A stretch of DNA of 54,221 nucleotides from Thermoplasmata archaeon (GTDB lineage: Archaea; Thermoplasmatota; Thermoplasmata; Sysuiplasmatales; Sysuiplasmataceae): positions 1-54,221 of the forward strand of contig JAJZXY010000015.1 in assembly GCA_021806165.1 (NCBI GenBank). The letters are read 5' to 3'. This document shows, in pieces, positions 40,506 through 49,057 of the stretch. Position numbers and translations under genes: made by a program. The notes beneath the pieces were generated by a model. The model searched no databases. It was not told the origin of the DNA and saw only the letters and a list, made by a program, of their open reading frames with translations. The number at the start of each line of letters is the position of its first letter. Position 1 is the stretch's first letter.

Positions 40506-41441
40506 TTGGACATTTTGGACGTCCGCATTCTGAGGGAGTTCGTGCAGGACAGGGAGTCGCACCCGCTCCAGTCAGAGGTCAGGAAGTCATTCCGTGCCGT
40601 GGCCGAGAAGCTGGATGTTGACGAGGCGACTGTCCGCAACAGGGTCAGGAGGCTCTTTGCATCGGGATTCATCGAAGAATGGAATGTTATCATAAACCCC
40701 GGACTGCTCGGACTCAGATTCTCGCAGTTCAGGTGCAATGTTGCTGATGTGTCAGCAAAGCAGGAAACCATCCAGAGGATTATGCTCGTGCATGGTGTGC
40801 TCATGGTCACTGACTTCTTTGGCAGCGCACTCAGGATCACCGCGTTCCACGAGGATAAGCAGACAGAGCTTGACCAGAAGGACCTGATATCTGGACTGTG
40901 CGGTGCCGAGATCATCGTAGGCAGTGACATGGGGTTCCCCGCCTGCTCGGTCAGACTGACAGCTGCTGACTGGCAGCTCATAAAGAGCATAAGGACAGAC
41001 CCGTGGAAGCGATTCAAGGAGATTTCAAGGGAGACATCTCTCTCCACAAAGACAGTGAAGAGAAGGCTCATCAGGCTGATCGAAGGAAAGGCCCTCTACA
41101 TGACAATGAGCATAGATCCAAAGGCGTTGCGCGGTGTGATACCCGCAGAGCTCCTGGTGGTGTATGAAAGCGCCGAAGCCAAAAGGAAGGCAAACGGCGG
41201 CGTCGTTTCGCGCCTTAGCGACATGCTGCTCTCGGCGCAGGTGGGTGACAGGGAGCATGCTCTCTTCATGCTTCTGCTGGGCAACGTGTATGAGGCCACG
41301 CTTTTCCTCAGGTGGCTGAAGGGAAGGTCGGGGATAAGGGAGGCGTATCTGGACATAGTCCAGGAGAGGATAGAGCTCTACGGGAACCTCGACAGGAAGA
41401 TTTCCAGCGTGCTGAAGACACGCGAGCATGAACACGCATGA
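40506..41441 (+). CDS. Tandem AsnC/Lrp-type transcriptional regulator
   Basis: A protein of about 311 residues. It has a first HTH (LDILDVRILREFV, then VDEATVRNRVRRLFASGFI), an RAM-like alpha/beta segment, a second HTH (RFKEISRETSLSTKTVKRRL, then IRLIEGKALY) and another alpha/beta segment. Two AsnC-type units in one chain are a known archaeal arrangement. No ATG is available in the conserved region. TTG 40506 starts MDILDVRIL and lies about 40 nt after a TATA-like gatacataat, so I choose it over codons reaching back to 40350. It probably controls itself or the divergent small-gene operon. Confidence 0.75.
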   Translation: MDILDVRILREFVQDRESHPLQSEVRKSFRAVAEKLDVDEATVRNRVRRLFASGFIEEWNVIINPGLLGLRFSQFRCNVADVSAKQETIQRIMLVHGVLMVTDFFGSALRITAFHEDKQTELDQKDLISGLCGAEIIVGSDMGFPACSVRLTAADWQLIKSIRTDPWKRFKEISRETSLSTKTVKRRLIRLIEGKALYMTMSIDPKALRGVIPAELLVVYESAEAKRKANGGVVSRLSDMLLSAQVGDREHALFMLLLGNVYEATLFLRWLKGRSGIREAYLDIVQERIELYGNLDRKISSVLKTREHEHA

Positions 41442-41518
41442 TTATATCTCCAGTGGAATTAATTACCGCCAGTGTCTGATTGCAAAAGCCTTTAATTCGT
41501 ACTTTCAGTTCTGGTGGC

Positions 41519-42601
41519 ATGAATGAGTCCCGTTTTTTCAAGAATCTGGGAAAGGACATACCGCTGCTGATCGTCAACGGTACAAAGGGGTTCGCGGATC
41601 CGAACTTCTTCTACTTTTCAGGTATAAAATTCGGTGTCTTTGAAGCGTGCGCGATGGTCGTCCGCAAGTGTGGCTCGACCGTAATTTCGAACGGACTTGA
41701 CAGTGAGGCTGCGGTGCAGGCGGGCTGCGACGTCAAGGTTTTCAACTCTAGGAAGCATCTCCTCGACCTCATAGAGGGGGAGCTGAAGGGATATGACGAG
41801 GTGGGAATCAACGGTGCGAAGATCTCAACCGGCACTTTTGAATCCATAAGAGAGAGGATGCAGGACAGGAAATTTACCGACGTGTCTGAACAGATAGCAG
41901 TCACAAGGCAGATCAAGACGAGGGACGAGCAGAGGTATCTGGAAAAGGCATGCCGCATAAGCACAAAGGCCCATGAAAATGTGCTTGGCACGATAAAGGA
42001 GGGGATGACGGAGGCCCAGCTCCAGGCACACCTCATTCATGAACTCATGATGAACGGCTCGGGCTTTCCCTACGCGGAGCCAACTGTTGCATTCGGCGAA
42101 AACTGCGCCTTCCCGCACTATTCGGCAGGCGGAAGGAAGCTAAAGAAGGGTGACCTGATACTGACAGACTTCGGGGCCACATTCAACAGGTATGTTGCAG
42201 ACGTAACCAGGACCGTGGTCTTCGGCAGGGCGACCAGGAAACAGAAGGAAATGTATGAGGCGGTCAGCCAGGCAAGGAAGGCTGGCATCAGGGCAGTCAG
42301 GGCAGGCGTGAAGGGCGCAAAGGTGGATCTCGCGGGCAGGAAGATAATAGATTCCACCAGATTCAAGGGAAAGTTCATACACGGCATGGGCCACGGGATT
42401 GGCCTTGAGATACATGACCACCCGGGCTTCGGCCCGTCCTCGGAATTTCTGCTGAAAGAGGGAATGGTTATGACAATCGAGCCCGGTGTGTATATCGCGG
42501 GATACGGTGGTGTACGCGTTGAGGATGATGTCATTGTGACGCGCAGCGCTTCAAAGGTGATTTCAGGAGGCGGCCCCTCCGAACTCGTAGAGGTAAGCTG
42601 A
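41519..42601 (+). CDS. pepQ: M24-family metallopeptidase (Xaa-Pro aminopeptidase)
   Basis: A 360-residue pita-bread peptidase. The five metal ligands are visible: LTDFGA, YVADVTRTV, HGMGHGIGLEIHD, TIEPGVY and VRVEDDVIVT. An N-terminal creatinase-like domain (about 1-130) is also present, which makes it an Xaa-Pro aminopeptidase or prolidase rather than methionine aminopeptidase. It is cytoplasmic and recycles proline peptides. The ATG at 41519 lies about 25 nt after a TATA-like ctttaattcg; the reading frame is open to 41480 upstream. A T7 run at 42640 may end the transcript. Confidence 0.92.
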   Translation: MNESRFFKNLGKDIPLLIVNGTKGFADPNFFYFSGIKFGVFEACAMVVRKCGSTVISNGLDSEAAVQAGCDVKVFNSRKHLLDLIEGELKGYDEVGINGAKISTGTFESIRERMQDRKFTDVSEQIAVTRQIKTRDEQRYLEKACRISTKAHENVLGTIKEGMTEAQLQAHLIHELMMNGSGFPYAEPTVAFGENCAFPHYSAGGRKLKKGDLILTDFGATFNRYVADVTRTVVFGRATRKQKEMYEAVSQARKAGIRAVRAGVKGAKVDLAGRKIIDSTRFKGKFIHGMGHGIGLEIHDHPGFGPSSEFLLKEGMVMTIEPGVYIAGYGGVRVEDDVIVTRSASKVISGGGPSELVEVS

Positions 42602-42639
42602 AACCCCCATACATCTGCGAACCAAACCATTTACCATCG

Positions 42640-42646
42640 TTTTTTT
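42640..42646 (+). terminator. T-run terminator after the M24 peptidase
   Basis: Seven consecutive T residues, 39 nt after the stop codon and in the convergent gap before the ABC binding-protein gene. Oligo-T is the usual archaeal termination signal. Confidence 0.45.
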
Positions 42647-42736
42647 AATTAGAGCGGCTGATGGATTACCTGCAGGAACAGAAGAATAAATAGAAATGGA
42701 AATGGTTTTTGTAAATGGTTTAGGCGCAGTCCTTCC

Positions 42737-45529
42737 TCACTTGTAGCTCAGGAAGTTGAAGAGCATGTCGTTCCCGAGCAGTCCGTTCTGTTCGTACGGG
42801 ACATACACATTCGTATTGATCTTCGTGGAGACGATATGGTACTGGTATATCTGCTCCGTGAAGACATAGAATGTCATGTTGACGAACAGCTCGTTTATCT
42901 GGTGGAAGTAGGACTCAGCGAGTGTTGTGTTGGCCGTGTTGGTCGCATTGCCGTACCACTCGAGCAGCCTGTTGAGCTGGTTGACCTGTGTCTGGTTAGC
43001 CAGCGAGTTGTTGGGGCTGCCGAACCAGTAGGGCGTTATGTCGACGCCGCCAAGGTGCGAGTGGTTGGTAGGCATCTCTGAGCCGCCGACAGAGTCGGTC
43101 GGGTAGGCGTATGCTGGTGCAAGGCTCCACTCGAATATCGGCAGGGCATCATTGCCCTGTATGGCCGTCAGTCCTATGATCTCGGAGAACGGCAGAGGAA
43201 CAACCGGTGTCTTTACTCCCGGAATGACCTTCGCTATGTTCTGGGCCCATGTTGTTGCGCCCTCAGTCATGACAGGATCTGATGCCTGAACGAATATGGG
43301 TATGTTCAGTGGAGCGCCCTTGTAGGTTGTCACACCGTTGACAAGCGATATGCCCACAAGCGAAGCTTCGCTGTTCATGAAAGCGTTCCAGTAGTTCTTG
43401 GCAATGGTCAGGTTGAAGTATGGAACCTGGGAGACATTCTGCATCACCGAATAGTTCTGCGCGAACACCACTCCGGTCTCAAGGAAGCCTGCGTACTTGC
43501 CGCCAAATGTTGTGTTGTAGATCTGATTACCAACCTGCTGGTCCAGATAGTACTGGTAGTTGAACGAGTATGCGAATGTCTTTCTCGCGTTCTCGCTCGT
43601 GAACAGGTTGCCTGGGAGGTTGGCGCCGTTGGATAGGGTGGCCAGCTGCGATGTGTTTACGTTAGCGTTGAATTTCCAGAAGAATATGGCAGGACTCTGG
43701 TACGCCATAACGCTAGCAAGGTTGTCCTTGACCAGCTGCTGTGTCTCGCTCCATGTGCTGGAGGGTATTGTTCCCTGTTGGGCAGCACCAGACTTCATGT
43801 CCAGGTATATGGTCGAAGCCTGTGAAACATACCTGATGACGATCTGCTGTATCGAAGGCTTGGGGAACCACGGTCCTGGAGAGTGGAATGTCGGGTTGGC
43901 TGTGAGCACAACCTCAGTTCCTGGAACAGTGTATTTCAGCATGTATGGGCCGTCTGCGAATATGTGGTTCTGGACATATGTGTTGTAGCCTGTCTCGCTG
44001 CCGAACTTCTTGTATGCGCTGAAGCCTGCAGGCGACCATGTTATGCCAGCGCCGTTCTGCTCAAGCCATGTGGCACTGGTTACCCTGTAGAAGGCGAGCA
44101 GACCATAAAGACTGATTGGAGTCATCGGCTTCTGCAGGTGGAATGTTATTGAGTTGGTCGCATTGTTGACGGATATGTTCTGGGTGATGTTCCAGAATGT
44201 GTTGGTGCGGGTGTATGAGGGTGGCAGTATGTCAGGGCCGAACATCCATCCGCCGGTAAGCGGGCTCCCTGCGTCAAAGAGAAGGACCCTGGCGTACGAA
44301 TAGAGTACATCCCAGGCGCGCACGGGCTGGCCGTTCTGCCAGACAGAGTTGTTGCTGATGTAGAATGTGTAGTTCTGGTAAGGCTGCACGTTGACGGTGT
44401 AGTTAGCTCCCCACGGGGAAGTCACGTTGTAGCTGTAGGACTTCGTGTTTATCTCACCGTTGGTTGTGGATGGAAGGTTTGTGGAAAGCATCGGCACAAA
44501 GTTGGAGTCGGATGAGCCGTTGAAGCCCACGAGGGGCATCATTGTGTTGTATATTGGCTCAAGACTGACCGTGTCGAACGAGATTGCAGGGTCGAGCGTC
44601 GAGTAACCGCCTGTAACCAGTTCATCTATTACAAACTGGCCGGATATTGACGATGAGTGAGTCGCAAGTGCGCCGTTCGAGTAAACAGCCACGTCCATGA
44701 ATGTGGATGTGTTGACTGCAGAACTCGAGGAATATGCTCCCGTGGAGCTGTTGGTTATCCGGGCCGTTGTTGTGTTGAGAACAACTTCATACAGCCCGCT
44801 CTGTTGCATCGACACGTCGAATGCAGTCGAACTTGCAACAGGCGTGTACTCACCGAGCGTCTGGTCCCATGTGAGTGCAATGGAGTGTGTTGCAACCTCT
44901 GTCTTGTAAATGAACACGGTGAATTCCTGTGAAACTATCTTGTAGGACTGGTTCACGGGCTCCGTGTAATATCCTGAGCTCACATTGACATTTGAGCCCG
45001 GTGCAAATATGGTCTGGTTGGCTACAAGTGGCGTCGAGGACGCCGAAAGGTTGTAGTCGATTATACCCAGAGACTGGCTAGTGGATATGAAGCCCGCCGC
45101 CGGAGAGACTGTCACCGGAAGCAGCTGGTTGGAAGAGTTGTAGTACTGGCCGTTGGTATACCGCTCTGAATAGTATACGTAGGCAGTTCCAGGCATACTG
45201 TATGTGTGCTGGACACTGTAACTCGTCGCATTTGTATTCGTCAGGCTACTGGAGGCCAGGTCGCCGTAGTACACGCCGAGCGAGCTGAAGCTCGTCGTGT
45301 TTATCGTTATGTTATACGGCTGTCCTGTCAGGACAGTAGCCCCACCCGCGATCGAACTTGATGGCTGCGTGGTCTTTGTCGTGGTGGTCTTATGCGGGAG
45401 TACCGCAATTGCCACGTATCCCACTATGAGGATAACCACAACCACTATAACAGCAATCACAATCTTTGTGCGGTTGCCGCGGGGCTTTGGGGCACTACTC
45501 TGGGTTGGAATGCTGCCGCTGGATGTCAT
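42737..45529 (-). CDS. ABC transporter substrate-binding protein, family 5 (oligopeptide type), membrane-anchored
   Basis: A 930-residue protein. A cytosolic N-terminus (KPRGNRTK) and one TM helix (about 24-46) are followed by a Thr-rich linker and a domain of about 260 residues not found in bacterial OppA. The SBP_bac_5 domain follows (FVIDELVTGGYSTLDPAIS, then YTFYISNNSVWQNGQPVRAW). No lipobox is present. It has many N-glycosylation sites. The partner permeases are divergent on the other strand. Substrate is likely a peptide, but sugars are carried by related archaeal systems. Confidence 0.87.
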   Translation of the reverse strand: MTSSGSIPTQSSAPKPRGNRTKIVIAVIVVVVILIVGYVAIAVLPHKTTTTKTTQPSSSIAGGATVLTGQPYNITINTTSFSSLGVYYGDLASSSLTNTNATSYSVQHTYSMPGTAYVYYSERYTNGQYYNSSNQLLPVTVSPAAGFISTSQSLGIIDYNLSASSTPLVANQTIFAPGSNVNVSSGYYTEPVNQSYKIVSQEFTVFIYKTEVATHSIALTWDQTLGEYTPVASSTAFDVSMQQSGLYEVVLNTTTARITNSSTGAYSSSSAVNTSTFMDVAVYSNGALATHSSSISGQFVIDELVTGGYSTLDPAISFDTVSLEPIYNTMMPLVGFNGSSDSNFVPMLSTNLPSTTNGEINTKSYSYNVTSPWGANYTVNVQPYQNYTFYISNNSVWQNGQPVRAWDVLYSYARVLLFDAGSPLTGGWMFGPDILPPSYTRTNTFWNITQNISVNNATNSITFHLQKPMTPISLYGLLAFYRVTSATWLEQNGAGITWSPAGFSAYKKFGSETGYNTYVQNHIFADGPYMLKYTVPGTEVVLTANPTFHSPGPWFPKPSIQQIVIRYVSQASTIYLDMKSGAAQQGTIPSSTWSETQQLVKDNLASVMAYQSPAIFFWKFNANVNTSQLATLSNGANLPGNLFTSENARKTFAYSFNYQYYLDQQVGNQIYNTTFGGKYAGFLETGVVFAQNYSVMQNVSQVPYFNLTIAKNYWNAFMNSEASLVGISLVNGVTTYKGAPLNIPIFVQASDPVMTEGATTWAQNIAKVIPGVKTPVVPLPFSEIIGLTAIQGNDALPIFEWSLAPAYAYPTDSVGGSEMPTNHSHLGGVDITPYWFGSPNNSLANQTQVNQLNRLLEWYGNATNTANTTLAESYFHQINELFVNMTFYVFTEQIYQYHIVSTKINTNVYVPYEQNGLLGNDMLFNFLSYK

Positions 45530-45864
45530 TACAATCTGCCTTTGGTGGCGAGGCGTATACAGCTACCCGTTAAAAAGCTTCGTGTAATTCAGCTTCAATC
45601 ATGCACATTAATGTCCATCATGAATCGAAAATGAAACAAAGTGTGATTGGAATGCGCAGTTTGGTGAACGAATCGTCCCTTCAAGCGCCAGAGACTGACG
45701 AACGGGAATTGAGAACATAGCCGGCTGCAAACTGATTCGCGGCAGGAGGTCTTTGATGTCATCAAGACATTCGAATACCGCTTTGGCAGGGAAAAATGGA
45801 ATGCACCCGTGCGATATTTTGGAATAATTGTTAACTAGGAGTAGAGGATTTACCCTTCGGTAAC
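45530..45864. promoter_or_regulatory. 335-nt divergent control region of the ABC transporter
   Basis: No gene is seen. An inverted repeat TTGATG-T-CATCAA lies at 45753-45765. A TATA-like ggaataattgtta near 45822 is about 40 nt before the first permease. Another, ctttttaacgg on the minus strand, lies near 45570 before the binding-protein gene. The region probably controls both transcripts. Confidence 0.4.
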
Positions 45865-46953
45865 TTGCGCATCCAATTCTTTATACTGAGACGGCTGCTC
45901 GCAATGATCCCGACACTTTTCGGGCTGACGCTGCTGATGTTTCTGCTGGAGCGTGCCATACCGAACAGCATACTCGCATCGCAGTATGTAAATCCGCAGA
46001 GCACTGTGCCGATAACCGAACAGCTTCACAATGCCTATATTCAGCTGGGGCTGAACAATCCCGCCCCGATACAGTTCCTGTACTATCTCAACGACATTTT
46101 CCACGGGAACCTGGGCTACATGAATACAAGCTACTACTCCGGATCGGTCTCCAGTGCGATCCTGCAGTATTTCCCCAATACCGCACAGCTTGTCATATTC
46201 TCCATGGCCGTGACGCTTGTAATAGCCATCCCTCTGGGCACGTATATTGGTGCAAGGCCTGGATCCGTGGCAGACCATGCGAGCAGGGTCTTCTCTATTA
46301 CAGGATTTGCCATACCCACATTCTGGCTTGGCCTCATGCTTCAGATAGCGTTCGGGAAGGGTGTCCTTAACCTTCCTATTTCAGTGTTCCCTCTTGGGGG
46401 GGTGGTATCAAATTCGGCCCTTCCCTCTCCCCTCCCCTCATGGCTCTTGAACCCCACATCGGGAGCGCTATCATCCTCACCCACTCACATGGTGTTTTTT
46501 GACGCTATGCTGCACGGTGATTTCGCGCTCGCTGAGAATGCATTCGTACACATGGTTCTGCCCATAATCACACTTACCTACGCTCTTCTGGCCGGCCTGC
46601 TTCGTTTCATCAGGTCAGGTATGGTGGACTCCGCGTCGAAGGAATATGTCAAGACGGCCAGGGCCAAGGGCGTCCCGGAGAGAATGGTAATAAGGACGCA
46701 CATCAGGAAGAACGCCATGATTCCAGCCGTGACGGTGATTGCACTGCTGATCGCGGATCTGCTCGGAGGTGTAGTGGTCACTGAGACCATATTCGGCTAT
46801 CCCGGGATGGGGCTGCTCTCTGTGAATGCCGCAATTACTGATGAGATATACGGAGTTGTCGGAACGACGCTTGTCTTTGGCGTCATAATGGTAGTGGCTA
46901 ACCTCGTAGTGGATGTAGTCTACGCACTGCTTGACCCGAGGATAAGATACTGA
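45865..46953 (+). CDS. ABC transporter permease, DppB/OppB type
   Basis: A 362-residue inner-membrane permease with six TM helices. It has RRLLAMIPTLFGLTLLMFLL at the start, the EAA loop (about 250-280: EYVKTARAKGVPERMVIRTH) and GYPGMGLLSVNAA near the end, both classical for DppB. An insert of about 60 residues, rich in Pro and Ser, occurs between TM segments (about 180-220). TTG 45865 is the likely start; the N-terminus would then be MRIQFFILRR. It is followed 11 nt later by the DppC-type gene. Confidence 0.88.
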   Translation: MRIQFFILRRLLAMIPTLFGLTLLMFLLERAIPNSILASQYVNPQSTVPITEQLHNAYIQLGLNNPAPIQFLYYLNDIFHGNLGYMNTSYYSGSVSSAILQYFPNTAQLVIFSMAVTLVIAIPLGTYIGARPGSVADHASRVFSITGFAIPTFWLGLMLQIAFGKGVLNLPISVFPLGGVVSNSALPSPLPSWLLNPTSGALSSSPTHMVFFDAMLHGDFALAENAFVHMVLPIITLTYALLAGLLRFIRSGMVDSASKEYVKTARAKGVPERMVIRTHIRKNAMIPAVTVIALLIADLLGGVVVTETIFGYPGMGLLSVNAAITDEIYGVVGTTLVFGVIMVVANLVVDVVYALLDPRIRY

Positions 46954-46964
46954 GGTGTTGGAAT

Positions 46965-47909
46965 ATGAATGTCGACCTTACACGGGAGAAGAAGGTTGCA
47001 AGGCAGCACGTCTTTGCCAGGAATTCAGGCGCATTCATGAGAAATCTCCTTAAGAGCGGGGCTGCCACCGCGGGTCTGGTAATCACAGTCGTCTACCTGA
47101 TTCTGGGACTTCTTGATGCAGTATACCCGCAGTACCTTGGCGTTCGGAACGACCACACAATGCTGGTGTTTCTACCCGGGCAGAGCATCAGTTCTGCCCC
47201 CCCTACAGCCCCCGTTTTCAACCAGGGGTGGTGGTACTATTTCGGGACGACAACCTCCAGGATCCCAATTTTTCCATCCATGCTTGCCGCTCTGCAGTAC
47301 GATCTGGGATATGCGCTCCTCATCGTGCTTGTCGGCGCCGGGATAGGACTGCTCTTTGGCGCCGTTTCCGGATATTTCGGAGGCAAGGTCGATGAGCTGA
47401 TGATGAGGATAACAGACATATTCCTCTCAGTCCCGCTTATTCCGCTTGCAATCGCGGTGACATTCTTCCTTGGTGCCACGTTCGTAGACATGGCTTACGC
47501 CCTGATGTTTGTCTCCTGGCCCTCATTTGCCAGGCTGGCGAGGGGGGAAAGCCTGAGTCTCAAGTCCCTCAGCTACATGGAAGCGGCAACTTCTGCAGGC
47601 TCGTCGAAGGTCAGGAATGTGTGGGTGCATGTCATCCCCAACGTCCTCTCGCCGATATTCGTGCAGGCGTCGCTTGGCGTGGGCAGGATAGTGCTTGTCT
47701 TCGCCACCCTCTTCTTCCTTGGCATCGTCAGAGGCGCCCCCTACATGCCTGAGCTCGGAAAACTCATGGTTTTCGGTGAACCTTGGCTGGTAAACGGTGT
47801 ATGGTGGCCGATAGTCATACCCGGGTTATTCCTGATCATATTCATTGTTGGAATAAACCTGTTCGGCGACGGGCTGAGGGACATACTTGACCCCAAGCTG
47901 AGGCGCTAG
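46965..47909 (+). CDS. ABC transporter permease, DppC/OppC type
   Basis: A 314-residue permease with about six TM helices and the EAA loop LSYMEAATSAGSSKVRNVWV with HVIPN. A typical DppC ending NLFGDGLRDILDPKLR is present. GAGGTG at 46952-46957 lies 7 nt before the ATG, so it is translated from the permease mRNA. No ATPase genes (DppD/DppF) follow: the next gene is on the opposite strand. The ATPases must lie elsewhere or be shared. Confidence 0.9.
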   Translation: MNVDLTREKKVARQHVFARNSGAFMRNLLKSGAATAGLVITVVYLILGLLDAVYPQYLGVRNDHTMLVFLPGQSISSAPPTAPVFNQGWWYYFGTTTSRIPIFPSMLAALQYDLGYALLIVLVGAGIGLLFGAVSGYFGGKVDELMMRITDIFLSVPLIPLAIAVTFFLGATFVDMAYALMFVSWPSFARLARGESLSLKSLSYMEAATSAGSSKVRNVWVHVIPNVLSPIFVQASLGVGRIVLVFATLFFLGIVRGAPYMPELGKLMVFGEPWLVNGVWWPIVIPGLFLIIFIVGINLFGDGLRDILDPKLRR

Positions 47910-47924
47910 GTGTTGCAGTCGCGC

Positions 47925-48917
47925 TCACGCGAAGGCAAACAGTGCCGCGTCTTCTGCCAGGGCAGAAGCGTGGCTGGCAATGTTCCTGATGTCCCTGACA
48001 ATCTGGGATATTGCCATGGATGACTCCTCGTCGCGCTCACGGAACAGCAGCAGGTAGGCGCCTTCGTTGAGCTTCCTCACCCTGTCAAGCCTGTCGATGA
48101 CTGCTGAAGCTATTTCCACATTTCTACCCATAAGTGCGGCAGCTGCCTGCTCCTGCATTGATGCGGCCATCCTTGCCATCTCGGCTATGGCGTCTATGAG
48201 GGCGGATGCAGGTCTCCTCTTGAGTTCCAGGACATGCTGCGCTATCCTCATTGAATAGTAGGCTGCCCTGCCAAGCTCGCGTACAGACTGGAGGAAAACG
48301 ACCGCGCTGGTGACGTTGGGGAGATTCATATGCACCCTCAGCCTCTTGTCGTTTGAACACTGAAGTGCCAGCCTGTAGAGCAGCCTGTAGTTCTTAGTGC
48401 TGTCTCCACCACGCTCGAATGCATCCTGTGCAAGTGACGGATCGGCGTCCGCTAGTGCCTTGACTGAGTCGGACAGGACTGCTATTGAGGCGGCAGAAAA
48501 GCGCTCAAACATCCTGAATGCGTCGAACTTCATCGGGTCGATAAAGTTCTGGAGAATCATCTGGTCAGAATACTCCTCCGAAATCTCCAGGCCTAAAAGA
48601 TGTTCCACAGCCTCCCTTGTCCACCTCTTCTGCTCCGGTGCCATCTTCCTGCCCGAAACCACTTCGGTTACGTCGTGCCCCACCATGTAGGCAGCGGTGA
48701 CACAGAGATCGAGCATCTTCATTTCCCTGAAGCCGCTGATCTCGAGTGGGCGCCTCTCCGGGCTAACGGACGCCGAGGAGGAGAGTATGATATTGTTCCC
48801 CTCACGTTCAACTGAAAGATGGTCACCCTTCTTCAGACCGAGCTTCTCAACCCAGTCCCTCGGCACGGTTACCATGAAAGTCCCGCCAGCCGTGGTCTGC
48901 AGCTTCCTCACTTCCAT
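47925..48917 (-). CDS. AbrB-PhoU fusion regulator
   Basis: A 330-residue archaeal protein. The N-terminal swapped-hairpin AbrB/SpoVT domain (about 1-50: RKLQTTAGGTFMVTVPRDWV, then LGLKKGDHL) is followed by two PhoU-like helical repeats (about 95-330). In Archaea such fusions are annotated as phosphate or nutrient regulators. It is next to permease genes on one side and a malate-synthase homologue on the other, but no pst genes are in the window. The start at 48917 is the family's normal N-terminus. Confidence 0.88.
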   Translation of the reverse strand: MEVRKLQTTAGGTFMVTVPRDWVEKLGLKKGDHLSVEREGNNIILSSSASVSPERRPLEISGFREMKMLDLCVTAAYMVGHDVTEVVSGRKMAPEQKRWTREAVEHLLGLEISEEYSDQMILQNFIDPMKFDAFRMFERFSAASIAVLSDSVKALADADPSLAQDAFERGGDSTKNYRLLYRLALQCSNDKRLRVHMNLPNVTSAVVFLQSVRELGRAAYYSMRIAQHVLELKRRPASALIDAIAEMARMAASMQEQAAAALMGRNVEIASAVIDRLDRVRKLNEGAYLLLFRERDEESSMAISQIVRDIRNIASHASALAEDAALFAFA

Positions 48918-49057
48918 TTATTCACCGTCCATTGGATGGGACTTCAACTATTTACATACATTACATATGTTATGGAATATTTACACTATATGTTATCGAA
49001 ATAGGTAAATTCCATACCATTTTTATACGGCTGCACACTGTCGTTTCCGGTGGATTG
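48918..49057. promoter_or_regulatory. AT-rich divergent promoter with dyads, AbrB-PhoU / malate-synthase-like gene
   Basis: The region is far more AT-rich than its surroundings. It holds repeated acata/tatgt words (acatacattacatatgtta near 48953-48972), an imperfect dyad TGGAATATTTAC near 48973 with GTAAATTCCA near 49005, and a TATA box tttttatac (49020-49028). That box is about 34 nt before the malate-synthase-like ATG. AbrB-type domains favour such sequence, so the adjacent regulator may bind here. Confidence 0.45.
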
